Below are positions 52,292-63,110 of a stretch of DNA of 64,000 nt, piece by piece; the first letter of the stretch is position 1; each line of letters begins with the position of its first letter. The translations under genes and the position numbers were made by a program. Where the stretch lies: contig JAJOZX010002362.1 of NCBI GenBank assembly GCA_023014485.1, positions 307,001-371,000 on the forward strand, read 5' to 3'. Origin of the DNA: Bathynomus jamesi. Its lineage: Eukaryota; Arthropoda; Malacostraca; Isopoda; Cirolanidae. The notes under the pieces were generated by a model. That model was not told where the DNA came from. It worked only from the letters and a program-made list of their open reading frames with translations, and made no database searches.

Positions 52292-55143
52292 TAGGGTAGC
52301 CCTTAAGTGGTTAAGTGGTGCTCAAATTTTAAGTTACGATTTTTTTCCTCTCATCCTTCAGTTGGATTCTGTCACTAGAAAATAACACAAAATTTTAGTG
52401 AGATATAAGTATACAGTATATAGGGTGTGCTCAAGGACTTGAAACTTTCTCTCTCGACTCTCTCATATATTATCAAATAGGCGTGATGGGTTATTGGTAG
52501 AATTTGCTTTTTATATGACTTGCCATATTATATATGGTTAATTTGAAACAAATAGTAGCGATGATCTTATGTTCTTATATGCTAAATGACATTACGCTTT
52601 CTTTTTATCTAGGTATATAGATTTTTTTATGATGGCTAGTGGAACTCGAAAAAAACACACGGTTTATTTGCTTGAACATACTCAAAATTGTTTATCAGGT
52701 GCAAAATTGCCAAGTAATGGGGATGTTATGAGGTACTATCTACATTTGCTTCAGTCGATTAAGAATAAGCACAAGGCTGCTCATTTGATGATAGCGTAAG
52801 TGGAGACTTTTTGGAAGAAGGCGAGGATTCCACTGCGGCCAGTTCAACATGCAGTGAAACAGTTGGAGAGTCTGATAAAGAAGTGGGATCTTTTGAAAAA
52901 AAATCAGTCCCGGAAGACGGATCCACAAAGGAAGAAAGAAGAGGAGCTGAAATCCTGCTTTGATGACCTTTTCGACGTTGCTCACCAAAATGCTATGGTG
53001 TTGATGACGAATGAGGAGGATAAAGCATTCCTTTTGGCACAAAGAGAGAAGGGCAGAAGAGGCTCCATTGCTGGAACTGATATGACTTTGACTAAAATGG
53101 AGGAAGCAGCTACGAAGAAGCGAATTCGGAATGATGAATTTAAGAAGAGACATGAAATATAGAATCTCGTACTTAACAGAAAAATCGTCCTGGAATCTTC
53201 TTCATCTTCCACAGGTGAGAACACCACGGATTCAGAGAATGAAGGAGCTGTTGGAGGAGTCGTAATGTCATCACCTCATCCAAAAAGAGGCCGCAAGAAT
53301 ATCCTCCATCCAGAAGTTCTTTCGTCGTTGGATCGCACTAAAATAGTGACCGTGATGCGGTCTTTACCATCGCGTCAGTGATCAGTGTTTCCGGGTCAGA
53401 ACGTTGGGGAATACAACATCAACAGAGCTTCTCTGCAAAGACACAGGAAGAAGCATCGAGCCCAAAGAGCTGCAGAGTTGGAGAAGAAATTTGATCGGCG
53501 AACACCTCTCACCCTTCACTGGGACGGCAAGCTGATGGATGACCTAACTGGAGATAAGAAGGTCGACCATCTCCCAATCGTTGTTTCAGGATCTGGACTA
53601 CATCAGATCCTTTCAATCCCGAAGCTTGCAAATGGCACTGGCCAAACAATGGTGCAGGCGATGATTGATGTCGTCGATGATTGGGGTGTTCGTGATCGAA
53701 TCAAAGCCCTTAGCTTCGACACCACAGCGAGCAACACTGGAAGAGTAAATGGAGCATGTGTTCTCTTTGATCAACATTTAAGGTCTGAAATTTTGTACCT
53801 GGCATGTCGCCATCATATACATGAAATCATGTTAGAGGAAGCTTTCACGGTAACAATGGGAATATCAAGTGGACCTGAGATTATGCTTTTCAAACGGTTC
53901 AAGACCTTTTGGCACAACATCGTCTCCAATGACTACAGTCCTGGCATAAATAACGAGGTCATCCTGCTCGCTGTAGAGCCTGTGAAGGACAATATCATCT
54001 GCTTCTGTCGACTCCAGTTAGATCAAGTTCATCCAAGAGATGACTATCAAGAGCTGCTCGAACTTACCCTTCTTTTTCTGGGAGACGTTCCACCAAAAGG
54101 GGTTAAATTTCCAAAACCTGGAGCAGTCCATCGAGCTCGGTTCATAGCCCGGCTTATATACGCCTTAAAAATCTTCATGTTCCGCGATTACAGATTTAAA
54201 CTGTCGCAACGAGAAATCAAAGGCATGCAAGACTTCTGCATTTTCGGTGTGCAGTTTTATGTAAAGTTCTGATTCCTCTCTCTTTTGCCAGCATCTGCAC
54301 CAAGCAATGATCTACAACTACTACAATCTCTCGCAGTCAGCGACACACCTGCAGCAAAAGGAGCTCTCAATAAAATCCTTGCTCACTTATGGTACTTGAG
54401 TGAAGATCTGGTAGGCCTTGCCTTCTTTGACAGAGACTTGGATTTGCAAGAAAAAAGAGCTATGGTTAAGAATCTACAACAGGAAGGACAACATGACGCA
54501 CCAAAACGAATTCATCTGAATAAGAGTGACATCCAAGGTAAGAAACTCAGCGACTTCGTGTCTGCTAGAACGAAGGTTTTGTTCACTCTTCTAGGGCTTG
54601 AAGTCGAATTCTTGCGTGATAATCCAGAGATACGGATCGAAAACCCTGAGTACCTACTGGCAGAAGCAGTGGTCAAAGATCTTCGAGTAGTGAATGACAC
54701 TGCTGAAAGGGGAGTTGCATTGATGTAGGAATATAATAGACTCCTCAGCAAGAACGAAGAACAGACCCAGTTTGTCGTTCAAATTGTCCAAGAGCCGCCT
54801 CGGAAGAAGTACCCCGATTCCAAGAAGGATACCATTCTCAAAAGCATATCAGACTCTTCTTGCAACCTTTAAATAAGGGTTGTGTTGGGCTAACTTTTCA
54901 GTTCAATTTCTTATCACCTTTAATTTTAATAAAACTATTTTTTGTTGTTTAAAAAAATCTTGTATTAATTGAATGAAATAAATAAAAAAAAAAAATGATG
55001 GGGCTTTGCAAACGATATGGGGATCTAATAAGCTAAATTTGATTATCTGCAAAGTCGTGCCCAGCTCAAATCACATTATTTTGAGTCCCATCGCCGTGGA
55101 ACTGCATTGGGATGATGTTCCAGGGTAGCTGTCATACCCACTA
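52292..55143 (+). mobile_element. second family of hAT-like transposon
   Basis: Left end TAGGGTAGCCCTTAAGTGG starts in a (TA)n run. The right end is not certain; a possible tip near 55143 (TAGTGGGTATGAC in inverse) matches only weakly. It contains a single very long degraded frame encoding a protein with the same catalytic layout as the elements at 32400 and 59219. Confidence 0.62.
52632..54872 (+). pseudogene. hAT-like transposase, 746 codons with five stops
   Basis: From ATG 52632 to TAA 54870 there is one continuous frame broken only by stops at 52797 (TAA), 53160 (TAG), 53379 (TGA), 54270 (TGA) and 54726 (TAG), with no frameshift. Features: helical charged N-terminus, KRGRK nuclear-localisation-like patch near 53290, LHWDGKLMDD (first Asp), ALSFDTTASNTGRVNGA (second Asp), LACRHHIHE (C/H motif), long helical insert, and NDTAERGVAL (terminal Glu). 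The catalytic layout is hAT-like. Every stop is one C-to-T or G-to-A change away from a sense codon. Confidence 0.8.
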
Positions 55144-55498
55144 TATATGTAAAGATTATTAATTTTATAAATCTAGTTCACAAAATTAAGTAAAATTTTA
55201 ATAGCAACCAAGCTTCTTGTTAGAAATATATTAATAAATACTAATTGTACAACTTTTTTATATTAAATGAATACTAGATTTGAGTGTGAGTGAATCCGTA
55301 ATGTATTATAAAAGGCAACTACAGAGTTAAGATGCTTAAAATTTCGGACAGCTTGAGCACATACTAAATATTGTCCAGACGCTATAAATTTTGCATGAAA
55401 AACATTCTCAATAGGAAGCATCTGATGAAGGGGTGAGAAAGAAAAAAATAAAAAGTGACAAAATAAGGGCCACCCGAATATATATATACGCACACACA

Positions 55499-55501
55499 TA
55501 G

Positions 55502-55530
<29 letters not shown>
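55499..55530. repeat. (CATA)n microsatellite
   Basis: About seven ACAT/CATA tetranucleotide units. Confidence 0.92.
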
Positions 55531-55532
<2 letters not shown>

Positions 55533-55547
55533 GACGCGCACACTATG

Positions 55548-55690
55548 CAGGTACAGCTGCCCGAATATGTAATGTTCCTCGCCTCACAGCGACTCCGTAC
55601 ATGTGGCAACGGCGCAGCGATAGTCAAGGTACCCCAACTGGGGGAAGGTGGAGTGGAAGGGGGGACAACTGAGTCCAACAACATATAGCA
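55548..55690. repeat. inverted repeat flanking the hAT-like element (right)
   Basis: Reverse complement of 51965-52115 with scattered differences. Confidence 0.78.
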
Positions 55691-55899
55691 TTGACATAGA
55701 GGTAAGGCGCTGTTCAAAAATTACGTAACGCTATTTTTGCTAAAACCTGACATCCCCCTGTAACGTTCCGTAACGTATGGGGTGGAGGAAGTGTTACCTA
55801 ACGTCTTAGGGGGTGCCTGGTCTGGCGTTACAAAACATTCGTGGAGGATCTGGGGTGTCAAGTTTTAACAAAAATAGCTTTACGTAAGTTTTGAACGGC

Positions 55900-56060
55900 C
55901 CCTAATTATAATGTAATATCAGAGTTCAACGCTGTTCACGATCATACTAATCGTTTATCTTTATGAACACAATGTTTACTCGTCTGATACAGTAATAAGG
56001 TTCCATTATGATTACTGCAGGTCTATATGAACGGATACCACAATACAACTTTTTATATAC
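55900..56060. repeat. Tc1-related 3'-end repeat, copy B
   Basis: Carries GAGTTCAACGCTGTTCACGATCATACTAATCG in the same orientation as copy A, but CAGTAATAAGGTTCCATTATGATTACTGCA inverse to it, so the parts have been rearranged. Confidence 0.6.
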
Positions 56061-56214
56061 TAGTGAATTTAAACCAGAAATAGACATTACACAACCATCC
56101 TCCACACTCCCTCATTCCCCTTCCCCACCCACCAGTCTCGCGTATATTAAATCATTATGTAACAATACTAATAAAGCTATTTGTAGAGTCCGTGTGTAGC
56201 TTTAAACCTTTACT

Positions 56215-56215
<1 letters not shown>

Positions 56216-56274
<59 letters not shown>
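56216..56274. repeat. (TA)n microsatellite
   Basis: Uninterrupted TA run; a further long TA region lies at 56803-56870. Confidence 0.95.
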
Positions 56275-56276
<2 letters not shown>

Positions 56277-56454
56277 ACATTGAGCTAGAAAAAGATTGAG
56301 ACAGTGTGAAAGAGAGCGAGGTAGAGGGGCAGAGAGAGTTAATGGGAAATGGCTTATCGATTGTTACACACACAACTTGTTAACAGTTTCGATCTGAATA
56401 ACAGTAAGTGATTATCAAAATCACATAAGAATAATCCATGGTTATACTAGCATA

Positions 56455-56650
56455 AATATATTTATATATACTTATAAATTCATACATTATACTAATGTTT
56501 GTGAAATGACATTGATGGGCCAAACCGTGGTGTTGACATAGCTACTTGCTGGCGCTGTCCAGGAGAGACTACATATGGGCGTGTCAGTGGAAACCATAAG
56601 GTGACGATTGCATGAAGCAGGATATCACCACCGGTTTGTGGCTGATGACT
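56455..56650 (+). pseudogene. Tc1-like element 5' end with internal deletion
   Basis: Shares ATTATACTAATGTTTGTGAAATGAC and GTGTTGACATAG with 62420-62500 and then jumps to the sequence encoding the second helix-turn-helix (ACTACATATGGGCGTGT...AAGCAGGATATCACCACC), as at 62813-62878. About 300 bp present in the other copy are missing. Confidence 0.7.
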
Positions 56651-56797
56651 TTTATATTAATAGTGTTTTCCAGATTATATTTGTATTATCACTGTGGAGA
56701 GATAATGATTTAATCACGATGCACAGATAAACCTAATAATGTTTTCCAAATTTTCTGTTGCATTATCAATGTGCAGATATTATTAGATCTTAACAAG

Positions 56798-56866
<69 letters not shown>

Positions 56867-56965
56867 TAATATAAACACCAGTTCTTTATTATAACAAATA
56901 TGCAATGGTTGAGAATGTTTTAGTAAATAGTTTATCATACAAAATGCTCACAATTTGCCATAGAT

Positions 56966-58036
56966 CAGGGTTGGGCAACCTTTTTAAGTGAGCGTGCCAA
57001 AATCGTCAAATCTTTGATGCAAAATTTTCTCACGTGCCAACCGAAATTTTGGGGAACATATTATTATTTGGTGCCTTTTAAGTATTGGGAGAACCTTTTC
57101 AAATAATCAAAAATTACACTGGAGCGGTAAAATCAAAGAATATTGTAAGAGTGATTATTGTAAGTCATGTAAGATTGAATAAATGTAAAATTTAGTGACG
57201 GAATTTTTACTTGAAGGTCGTTCTACCCTGTTGATAGCGTGGATATTTTTTATTAGCCTTTAAGTGTAATTATAGCTGCCATATACAGCCACACAATTTA
57301 AAAACGCAATTTTTAACATCAGCAAAAGAGTAAACAATAATTCTGATTTTTTTTTTTTTTTTATATCAGCTCAATCAGCCATAAGTTTTTTCAAGTTTTC
57401 CCAATACATTACAGTGCCCAATCTCATAATCGTTTTACTTGACTAAAGCACAATGAAAGAAAATAAAATTAAAGATATTCTTTTATTGATTCTTAATCCC
57501 TTATGAATAATACATAAAAATTACAGAGAAAATAAAATGTTATTTTACCTACATAATATATTAAACAGAAGTTAATCTTTACCATTTTTTAGCAGAAAAC
57601 ATCAAATCAAAACTAGAGAAAGAAAAATCGTGGACGTTTTTATTTAGCATCAATGAGACTTCTGCTGCTGCATCACTGATGACAGATAATTTATATCAGG
57701 TTTATATTTTGTAACCTTTAGAGATATGCATGCGCTACTACTTTCATCTGTAAGGCTACTCCTATTACGAGACTATTACGGAGATAGATGGCTTGGAAAT
57801 AGGATGTTTGTTTCATTTTCTTATTACTTATTATTACTAAAACGGTTGTCAGTGTTTGTTTCTTTATTGCATTTTTATTTGGTATTGCTCTACTTAATAA
57901 AATTGTATTTCATTAAGTTAAAATATAAAACTCAGCGAAGAATTTGGATATTTATTTATTTATTTTTTTTAAGGTGAGCCCGGGGAATCGCGTGCCGGAA
58001 AAAGGTCGTTGGCGTGCCAAGGGTTCCCCACCCCTG
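56966..58036. mobile_element. 1.07 kb non-autonomous hAT element
   Basis: Ends CAGGGTTGGGCAACC and inverse CAGGGGTGGGGAACC; perfect 8-bp duplication CCATAGAT (56958-56965 and 58037-58044). Subterminal GCGTGCCAA motifs at both ends (56992 and 58011). The interior is AT-rich and non-coding; a Leu/Tyr-rich 83-codon frame at 57726 has no motif. Confidence 0.93.
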
Positions 58037-58078
58037 CCATAGATTAATATAAATGGCACAGCTATACCCGGCTCACAG

Positions 58079-58288
58079 TTAGTATTTGGTCCATCCTCCA
58101 TTATTGTCTGTTACATCTTGTAATCTGTGTACCATAGATGCAACATGGCTATGGATGATGTATGGGTTCCTTCGGAACATCTCCCACTCAGCCATCGTGT
58201 GATCCAGCAGCTGGCGGCTGGTCCGCTCCTGCCCAGGCTCCCACGAGTTCACCACATTAATATGATCGTGAACAACGTTGAACTCCAT
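58079..58288 (-). pseudogene. Tc1-like transposase C-terminus
   Basis: The minus frame ends in HSHVASMVHRLQDVTDNNGGWTKY, the standard Tc1-family C-terminus (SM-RR-AV---GG-T-Y), preceded by LLDHTMAEWEMF. The upstream DDE core is absent. The adjoining 58230-58390 is the same 3' repeat seen at 51785 and 55900. Confidence 0.72.
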
Positions 58289-58389
58289 GTAGTTTACTAG
58301 TCTTACACAGTAATAAGGTTCAATTATGATTACTGCAAATCAATATGAACAGGTACTCCAATATAACTTTTTATATACTAGTGAATGCG

Positions 58390-59210
58390 AAATATTCGCC
58401 TGCAGGAAATTTTCGCGTTTTTCGCGTACGTTATAATTTACGCGAAAATATCCAGCAGGCGAAAATTTGACAATTTAAACTAATCTTTGAAAGATAGTAA
58501 GAAAATAAAACTTAAATCATTAAAATACTTTATTCGAAAAGTAAATTCAGTATATTATAATAAAACATTGTAAAGTAAAAGCAATAAAAACATTTTGGAG
58601 CTATTGAAGAATAGGGACCACAGCCTTCTTTAGTTAGGCTTATAAGGCTAACTAACGAAAATATCACGACCTAACCTAACCAATCGTTAGGTTAATTGTA
58701 CGCCCTTGACGATTGGTTAGGTTAGGTCATGATATTTTCGTTAGTTAGCCTTATAAAGCTAACTAAAGAAGGCTGGGGTCCCTATTCTTCAATAGCTCCA
58801 ACATTTTAAATTATACTGTATTATTACTGTAAACAAGAATGTCATGAATGCCGCTAATTTCCCAACCCTTCCGAATGGTCTCCCACATTTTGTATAGGTT
58901 ATCCCATGCAGAGACAATCCATTTAGCATGAATAGGTTTCAGTGTGGAGAGCTTCAAATCTATCTTACCGAGATTCATTTACATTGAGTGCTGTTGAAAC
59001 TTTATCCGATACCAAGAGGTAAAATTTGCCTTGATATACGACCTCAACTTCGACCAATTAGAGTCCAGAATAAATGTCGTCATTCATGATGTCATTTTAA
59101 TCCGTAAGATTATAACTTGCAACCGTTGACCGCGAAATTATGATGCCGCGAACTCGTCCAAGGATATGAAAGAGCGAAAATTTGCTGCCGCGAAATTAAC
59201 CTGGTTTACG
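58390..59210. mobile_element. candidate non-autonomous element with TTTTCGCG-type ends and internal hairpin
   Basis: The left part has GCGAAATATTCGCCTGCAGG...TTTTCGCG and the right part GAGCGAAAATTTGCTGCCGCGAAATTAAC in inverse. The interior includes a 93-bp-arm foldback (58595-58801). Arm sequence ACTAACGAAAATAT-ACGAC-TAACCTAACCAATCGT also occurs in the MULE at 30743-30790, linking the two. No target duplication found. Confidence 0.5.
58595..58801. repeat. near-perfect foldback hairpin
   Basis: Arms 58595-58687 and 58709-58801 (93 nt each, about three mismatches) with a 21-nt loop. Sequence near the tip contains CCTAACCTAACC. Confidence 0.93.
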
Positions 59211-59549
59211 GTGTATATTAGGGTGTGTCAATTTTGGGGGTGAAATGACTAAATTGAAAATCATGTGATTTGGTAGCAATTTAATGTAATCATTTGGCAT
59301 ACAAAATAACATCCTTGCTTCAAAAACAATAAAAAATAACTCCTACCTACATCAATTTTAATTCAAAAATTCCATTTTTCCGTAAATTCGTAACAAAATA
59401 ACAAATGTGCGCAAACATCCTATCAACATTTAAAGTGGCAATAAGATATCATTCAGAGTCTTTATTTGAAAGTAACCAATGCAGTCATGTCCTTTTGGCT
59501 GCGGTTCCTTGACATCAGCATTCGGCTTGCTACTTGCGCTTTGATGTAG

Positions 59550-60476
59550 CCTTCTCGCCTCTCATGACTAAACTTGACTAGCTGCTTCTGTGACCATTTT
59601 CACACATCTCTCCACACTCTGAGTGTGAGAAGGCCACTTTGGCAGTTGCATTGGGGCCTCTTTAAGTTGTGTTAAATCTTTGTTTGTTACACATGTTGTC
59701 AGTGGTGGCTCCAAAACTTCCGAACTCAAGTTAACTAATTCTGACAATTTCGTGGCATTGACGTTTATCGGAGGTACCTTCCTTGTCTAAACAGAGCAGT
59801 CTCCCAGCTGGTCATCATCTAGTGATGTTCCTCTAAGCTTTAGAATGATTTCCACAGCCTCAGTTCACTCTTTGGTACAGTGGCTGCAGAGTATTGCTTG
59901 CAAAACTGCCTCTGGCCTAGCATACCAAGCGGATCTTCTCACCACAGGTAACACTATGTCCACCACTACTTTCCTTTGGGTTCTCAGTAGCTGTAATTGA
60001 AACAAGATGTGGTTGGGCCCCTCCATCCACATTGGATTAAGTTTTACATTGAACCAGTGAGGAAGATAAAACCCAATAATAAATTCAACAATCAACATCA
60101 AATTCTGTAGCATTTTGCCCTTCAGTCCATGTTTGGAAACCCAAATCCTGCAGAAACGAATCGCTGTAGTTAACCAACGACTGTGACTTACGGGTCCAAT
60201 TTCCAAGAGAGCCAGATTTTCAGGCAACTTTCCTGATCTGATTGCTTGAACAATACGATAAGCGAAAGATTGATCCGTGCTGAGGTCTTTGATAACTTCT
60301 TCAGACAACACTGGAAGGGGAGGGCCTACTTCGACCTTTGGAAATTTTGTATTTATTTCTAATTCCGTTGCTTCATCTAGCATGTTGCCAAGGGGGCCTG
60401 ACCACTTGTTGTTGCTCTTTGTAGGACCATCAAGTTCCTTGATGAGATGACGAAGAGGTAGTTCCCCTGTGTGCAA
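59550..60476 (-). pseudogene. hAT-like transposase, copy 2, C-terminal part
   Basis: Restored frame: HTGELPLRHLIKELDGPT, WSGPLGNML, then a long helical region with GPVSHSRWLTTAIRFCRIW, ending at a TGA near 59866 that is also present in copy 1 at the homologous codon. Further coding similarity continues to about 59550 (HTQSVERCVKMVTEA). Confidence 0.72.
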
Positions 60477-61837
60477 ATCACATACAATTCAAACAAGCAT
60501 TCTTCCAAGTTTTTCTCTAAATGCGTCATAACACCGCCCTGCCATCCAGTGTTCACCGCAGTTGAATCTCCACCAACGGCCTGCAGTGAACTGTCAAGTC
60601 TTCTTTCTTGAAGCCAACATATTATTTGATCAGCAATTGCCTCTGCATGTTTCTTGCCTTCTACTTCTGCTTCAGGAGCAAAGTTAAACAAATAGCGGCC
60701 ACCAGGTTCGAAACACACAGAGTAGTGTTCTTCTTTGATGAGACCGGGAAACTTTCTGTCCATTCCCTCTACCTCTAGGAGAACTTTTGTGTCATCTCTT
60801 CTTCCATCAAACAAAAGGCAAGAGAGACCTTCCTCCTTCAAATCTTTTTCATGTTGATCAGATATTTCCTTCATTATTTTTTCTTGTGCTCTTCTTATCT
60901 TATTATGATCTATCACTAAGGATGTATCCTCTCGGCTGATGAGGCCTGCATCTATCCAAGCGGCAGTGGAAATCTCTGCAGTCTCTCGTAGCCCCGTATG
61001 GTGGCGAATACTGGCAAGGGCAATGTTTGAGATGTCTTTAGTGTTGTATTTCATTCTCTTCGGCGAAGGTTCAGATGGCATTTTGGAGCTATCATCTGAT
61101 GTTGCTTCTTTCTGTTCATCTGCAGAGCTTTCAAAGAAGTGAGAAACCTCTTGATAGAGCTCTTCATCTCTTTGGGTGGCTTCTTCACTCTTCGTTTTCT
61201 TCCTTTCTTCCCTCTCTCGGATTTTGTCTTTTTTCTTAGCAATAGCAATCTGTTTTATGGTTTCTGAATAATCTGCCGAACCAATCTGCATACTTCCTTG
61301 GCCTCCTGCCTTTGTTCTCTGCGCCTTTATGAAAGCCAGCTCCAAAACAGGGATCTTCTTCTCACTAGGACAGCGACAATCAATGTGAGGGTGAGATTCT
61401 CTTCTGCATGAGGGAGAACAATTGGCTTCAGAACACAACTCTATGGGACACTGGCAGTTAAAAATGTCAAGAAGAGTATCAAGTGTGTGCAGAAATTTAT
61501 TTTTCTTTGCTAGTTTTCCTTTACCAAGTGATGTCTCAACTGCTTTGTGCCACAGCTTTGTTAATTTTAGCTCAATAGTTCTATACTGATTGAGTACAGG
61601 TGGTTTGAATAACACATTAGCTTTTTTCCACTGATGCAGAAGAGGGGGAATCATGTCCCTTATGAGCTCTTTCTCTGTGTAGTTCCTTCTATCCTTTGTA
61701 TTTTGTTCACGAAGGAGTAACCCTAGTCTCAGCATGTCTCGCAATGTTGGTAGTTCTGATACGGGAAGCTCCTTGCCTGTACCGACTAACAGGCTCAAGT
61801 GGCATGACGACTGACCTCTTGTCTTCAATTTTGGCAT
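60377..61837 (-). CDS. hAT-like transposase, copy 2, N-terminal and catalytic part
   Basis: 486 codons from MPKLKTRGQSSCHL. Cys cluster CQCPIELCSEANCSPSC near residue 130; charged coiled region with KKKDKIREREERKK near residue 210; LLFDGRRDDTKVL near residue 345 (first Asp); GGDSTAVNTGWQGG near residue 435 (second Asp). One A is missing in the AAAA run near 60512 compared with copy 1, so the last about 40 residues are out of frame; the true frame continues at 60476-59865. The TAG seen in copy 1 is a Gln codon here. Confidence 0.78.
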   Translation of the reverse strand: MPKLKTRGQSSCHLSLLVGTGKELPVSELPTLRDMLRLGLLLREQNTKDRRNYTEKELIRDMIPPLLHQWKKANVLFKPPVLNQYRTIELKLTKLWHKAVETSLGKGKLAKKNKFLHTLDTLLDIFNCQCPIELCSEANCSPSCRRESHPHIDCRCPSEKKIPVLELAFIKAQRTKAGGQGSMQIGSADYSETIKQIAIAKKKDKIREREERKKTKSEEATQRDEELYQEVSHFFESSADEQKEATSDDSSKMPSEPSPKRMKYNTKDISNIALASIRHHTGLRETAEISTAAWIDAGLISREDTSLVIDHNKIRRAQEKIMKEISDQHEKDLKEEGLSCLLFDGRRDDTKVLLEVEGMDRKFPGLIKEEHYSVCFEPGGRYLFNFAPEAEVEGKKHAEAIADQIICWLQERRLDSSLQAVGGDSTAVNTGWQGGVMTHLEKNLEECLFELYVICTQGNYLFVISSRNLMVLQRATTSGQAPLATC

Positions 61838-62419
61838 CTTAGGAATATCTGAAAAGAAAGAAAAACATTTAAGTATTTTATATCAATTACGATGTTTCAA
61901 AGTTTAGTCATTCGATGTTCTAAAATTCAATAAAAAAATATTTCATGGGATTACAACATAATTAGACAAGAATATGATAATAATAAATAATTGTAATAAT
62001 CAATAATCCATACTTACAGTTAAACTGTAGTATTCGTCTAGTAGAATAACTATGAAGTAGGTACAAGAGCAATAACAGCAAACCACCGTCTATGACATCT
62101 AAGAGGTAACTGAGGACTGAGAGTGAGGGACAGTTCTATTCATGTTGTGACTTGTACAGTGTACAACAACTATATGACCTTGAAAACACTCCATATGCGA
62201 TCAGTGGGATAATTCTGTAACAGATGAAGATGAATAGTTAATCAATTTATGTCCTATTATTTAGTAAAAGAGTCAATTTCTGAAACTTTAAGGGTTATTT
62301 TATTTAATTTTGGTTGGCCAATTTCAAGTTTTGACATGAAAAGACTATATTTTCACTACCAAAATTGATTTGAAAAAGTTGAAAAAATTGACACACCCTA
62401 GTGTACGTATATACTTATA

Positions 62420-63110
62420 AACTCATACAATATTATACTAATGTTTGTGTAATGACGTTGATTGGCCAAACAGAGGTGTTGACATAGTTACTGGCATGAG
62501 CTATGTTCATACCATATTTCTACGTATGACAAACACCGACTCTGAAAATGAATCCAGCTCAAGATAAAATTGCGCAGCGAGGCTGGATAATTGGTATGCG
62601 GGAAGCAGGCCTCTCTGTAGCTGACATAGCTATGGAACTTGGAATTTCGAAGCCTACTGTTCGACGCTGGTGCAGAGGTAGCAGGAGACTTGGAATCTGC
62701 TAGATCGTCCTAAGTGTGGGGCACCAAGAAAGACCACCCCAGAAGAAGACCGGAGAATAATCAACGAAGTGCAGAACGATCCTATCAACAACGCAGTCGC
62801 CATCCGGGAGACACTACATATGGGCGTGTTAGTGGACACCGTAAGGAGACGGTTGTGTGAAGCAGGATATCACCACCGTACTCCTGCCAAAAGAGAGAAG
62901 ATCGAGAAACGATATCGTCAGGTAAGGCTTTTGTTTGCTCGCCAGCATATAAATGATGATCTCGCATACTGGAGCAGAGTTACCTTCTCTGACGAGAAGA
63001 CGTTTGCGTCTACAACTCACGACCGTCTTCGGTGTTGTCGACAGGACAACACGGATATGCCCACCAAAATATTTACGAAGTGACACGGAGTGGGCACGTG
63101 ACGGCGAATG
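62420..63110 (+). mobile_element. Tc1-like element, 5' half, interrupted by LTR
   Basis: The 5' region matches 56455-56560. The coding part starts at 62548 and stops at 63110, where a candidate LTR begins. No 3' half follows in the window. Confidence 0.75.
62548..63110 (+). pseudogene. Tc1-like transposase, N-terminal part
   Basis: MNPAQDKIAQRGWIIGMREAG and ISKPTVRRWC form the first helix-turn-helix. After a frameshift near 62690, CGAPRKTTPEEDRRII, then GVLVDTVRRRLCEAGYHHRTPAKR (second HTH), and WSRVTFSDEKTF with the first catalytic Asp of the DDE domain. A further frameshift near 63060 precedes VTRSGHVTANV, where the sequence is cut by the LTR-like insert. Confidence 0.83.

Larger units (their letters stand above)
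59219..62400 (-). mobile_element. unusual hAT-like transposon, copy 2
   Basis: 3,182 bp, inverted relative to copy 1 (32400-35587) and almost identical. Ends TAGGGTGTGTCAATTTTG / inverse TAGGGTGTGTCAATTTTT. Flanks GTGTATAT (59211-59218) and GTGTACGT (62401-62408) agree at 6 of 8 bases, an eroded 8-bp duplication. It abuts a Tc1-like element on the right. Confidence 0.9.

Noticed and set aside
52632..54872. Alternative genetic code or programmed stop read-through in the 746-codon frame
   Set aside because: All three stop types occur, and neighbouring elements show ordinary decay; mutation is the simpler explanation.
57726..57977. 83-codon Leu/Tyr-rich plus frame
   Set aside because: Lies inside a non-autonomous hAT element, no motif, AT-driven composition.
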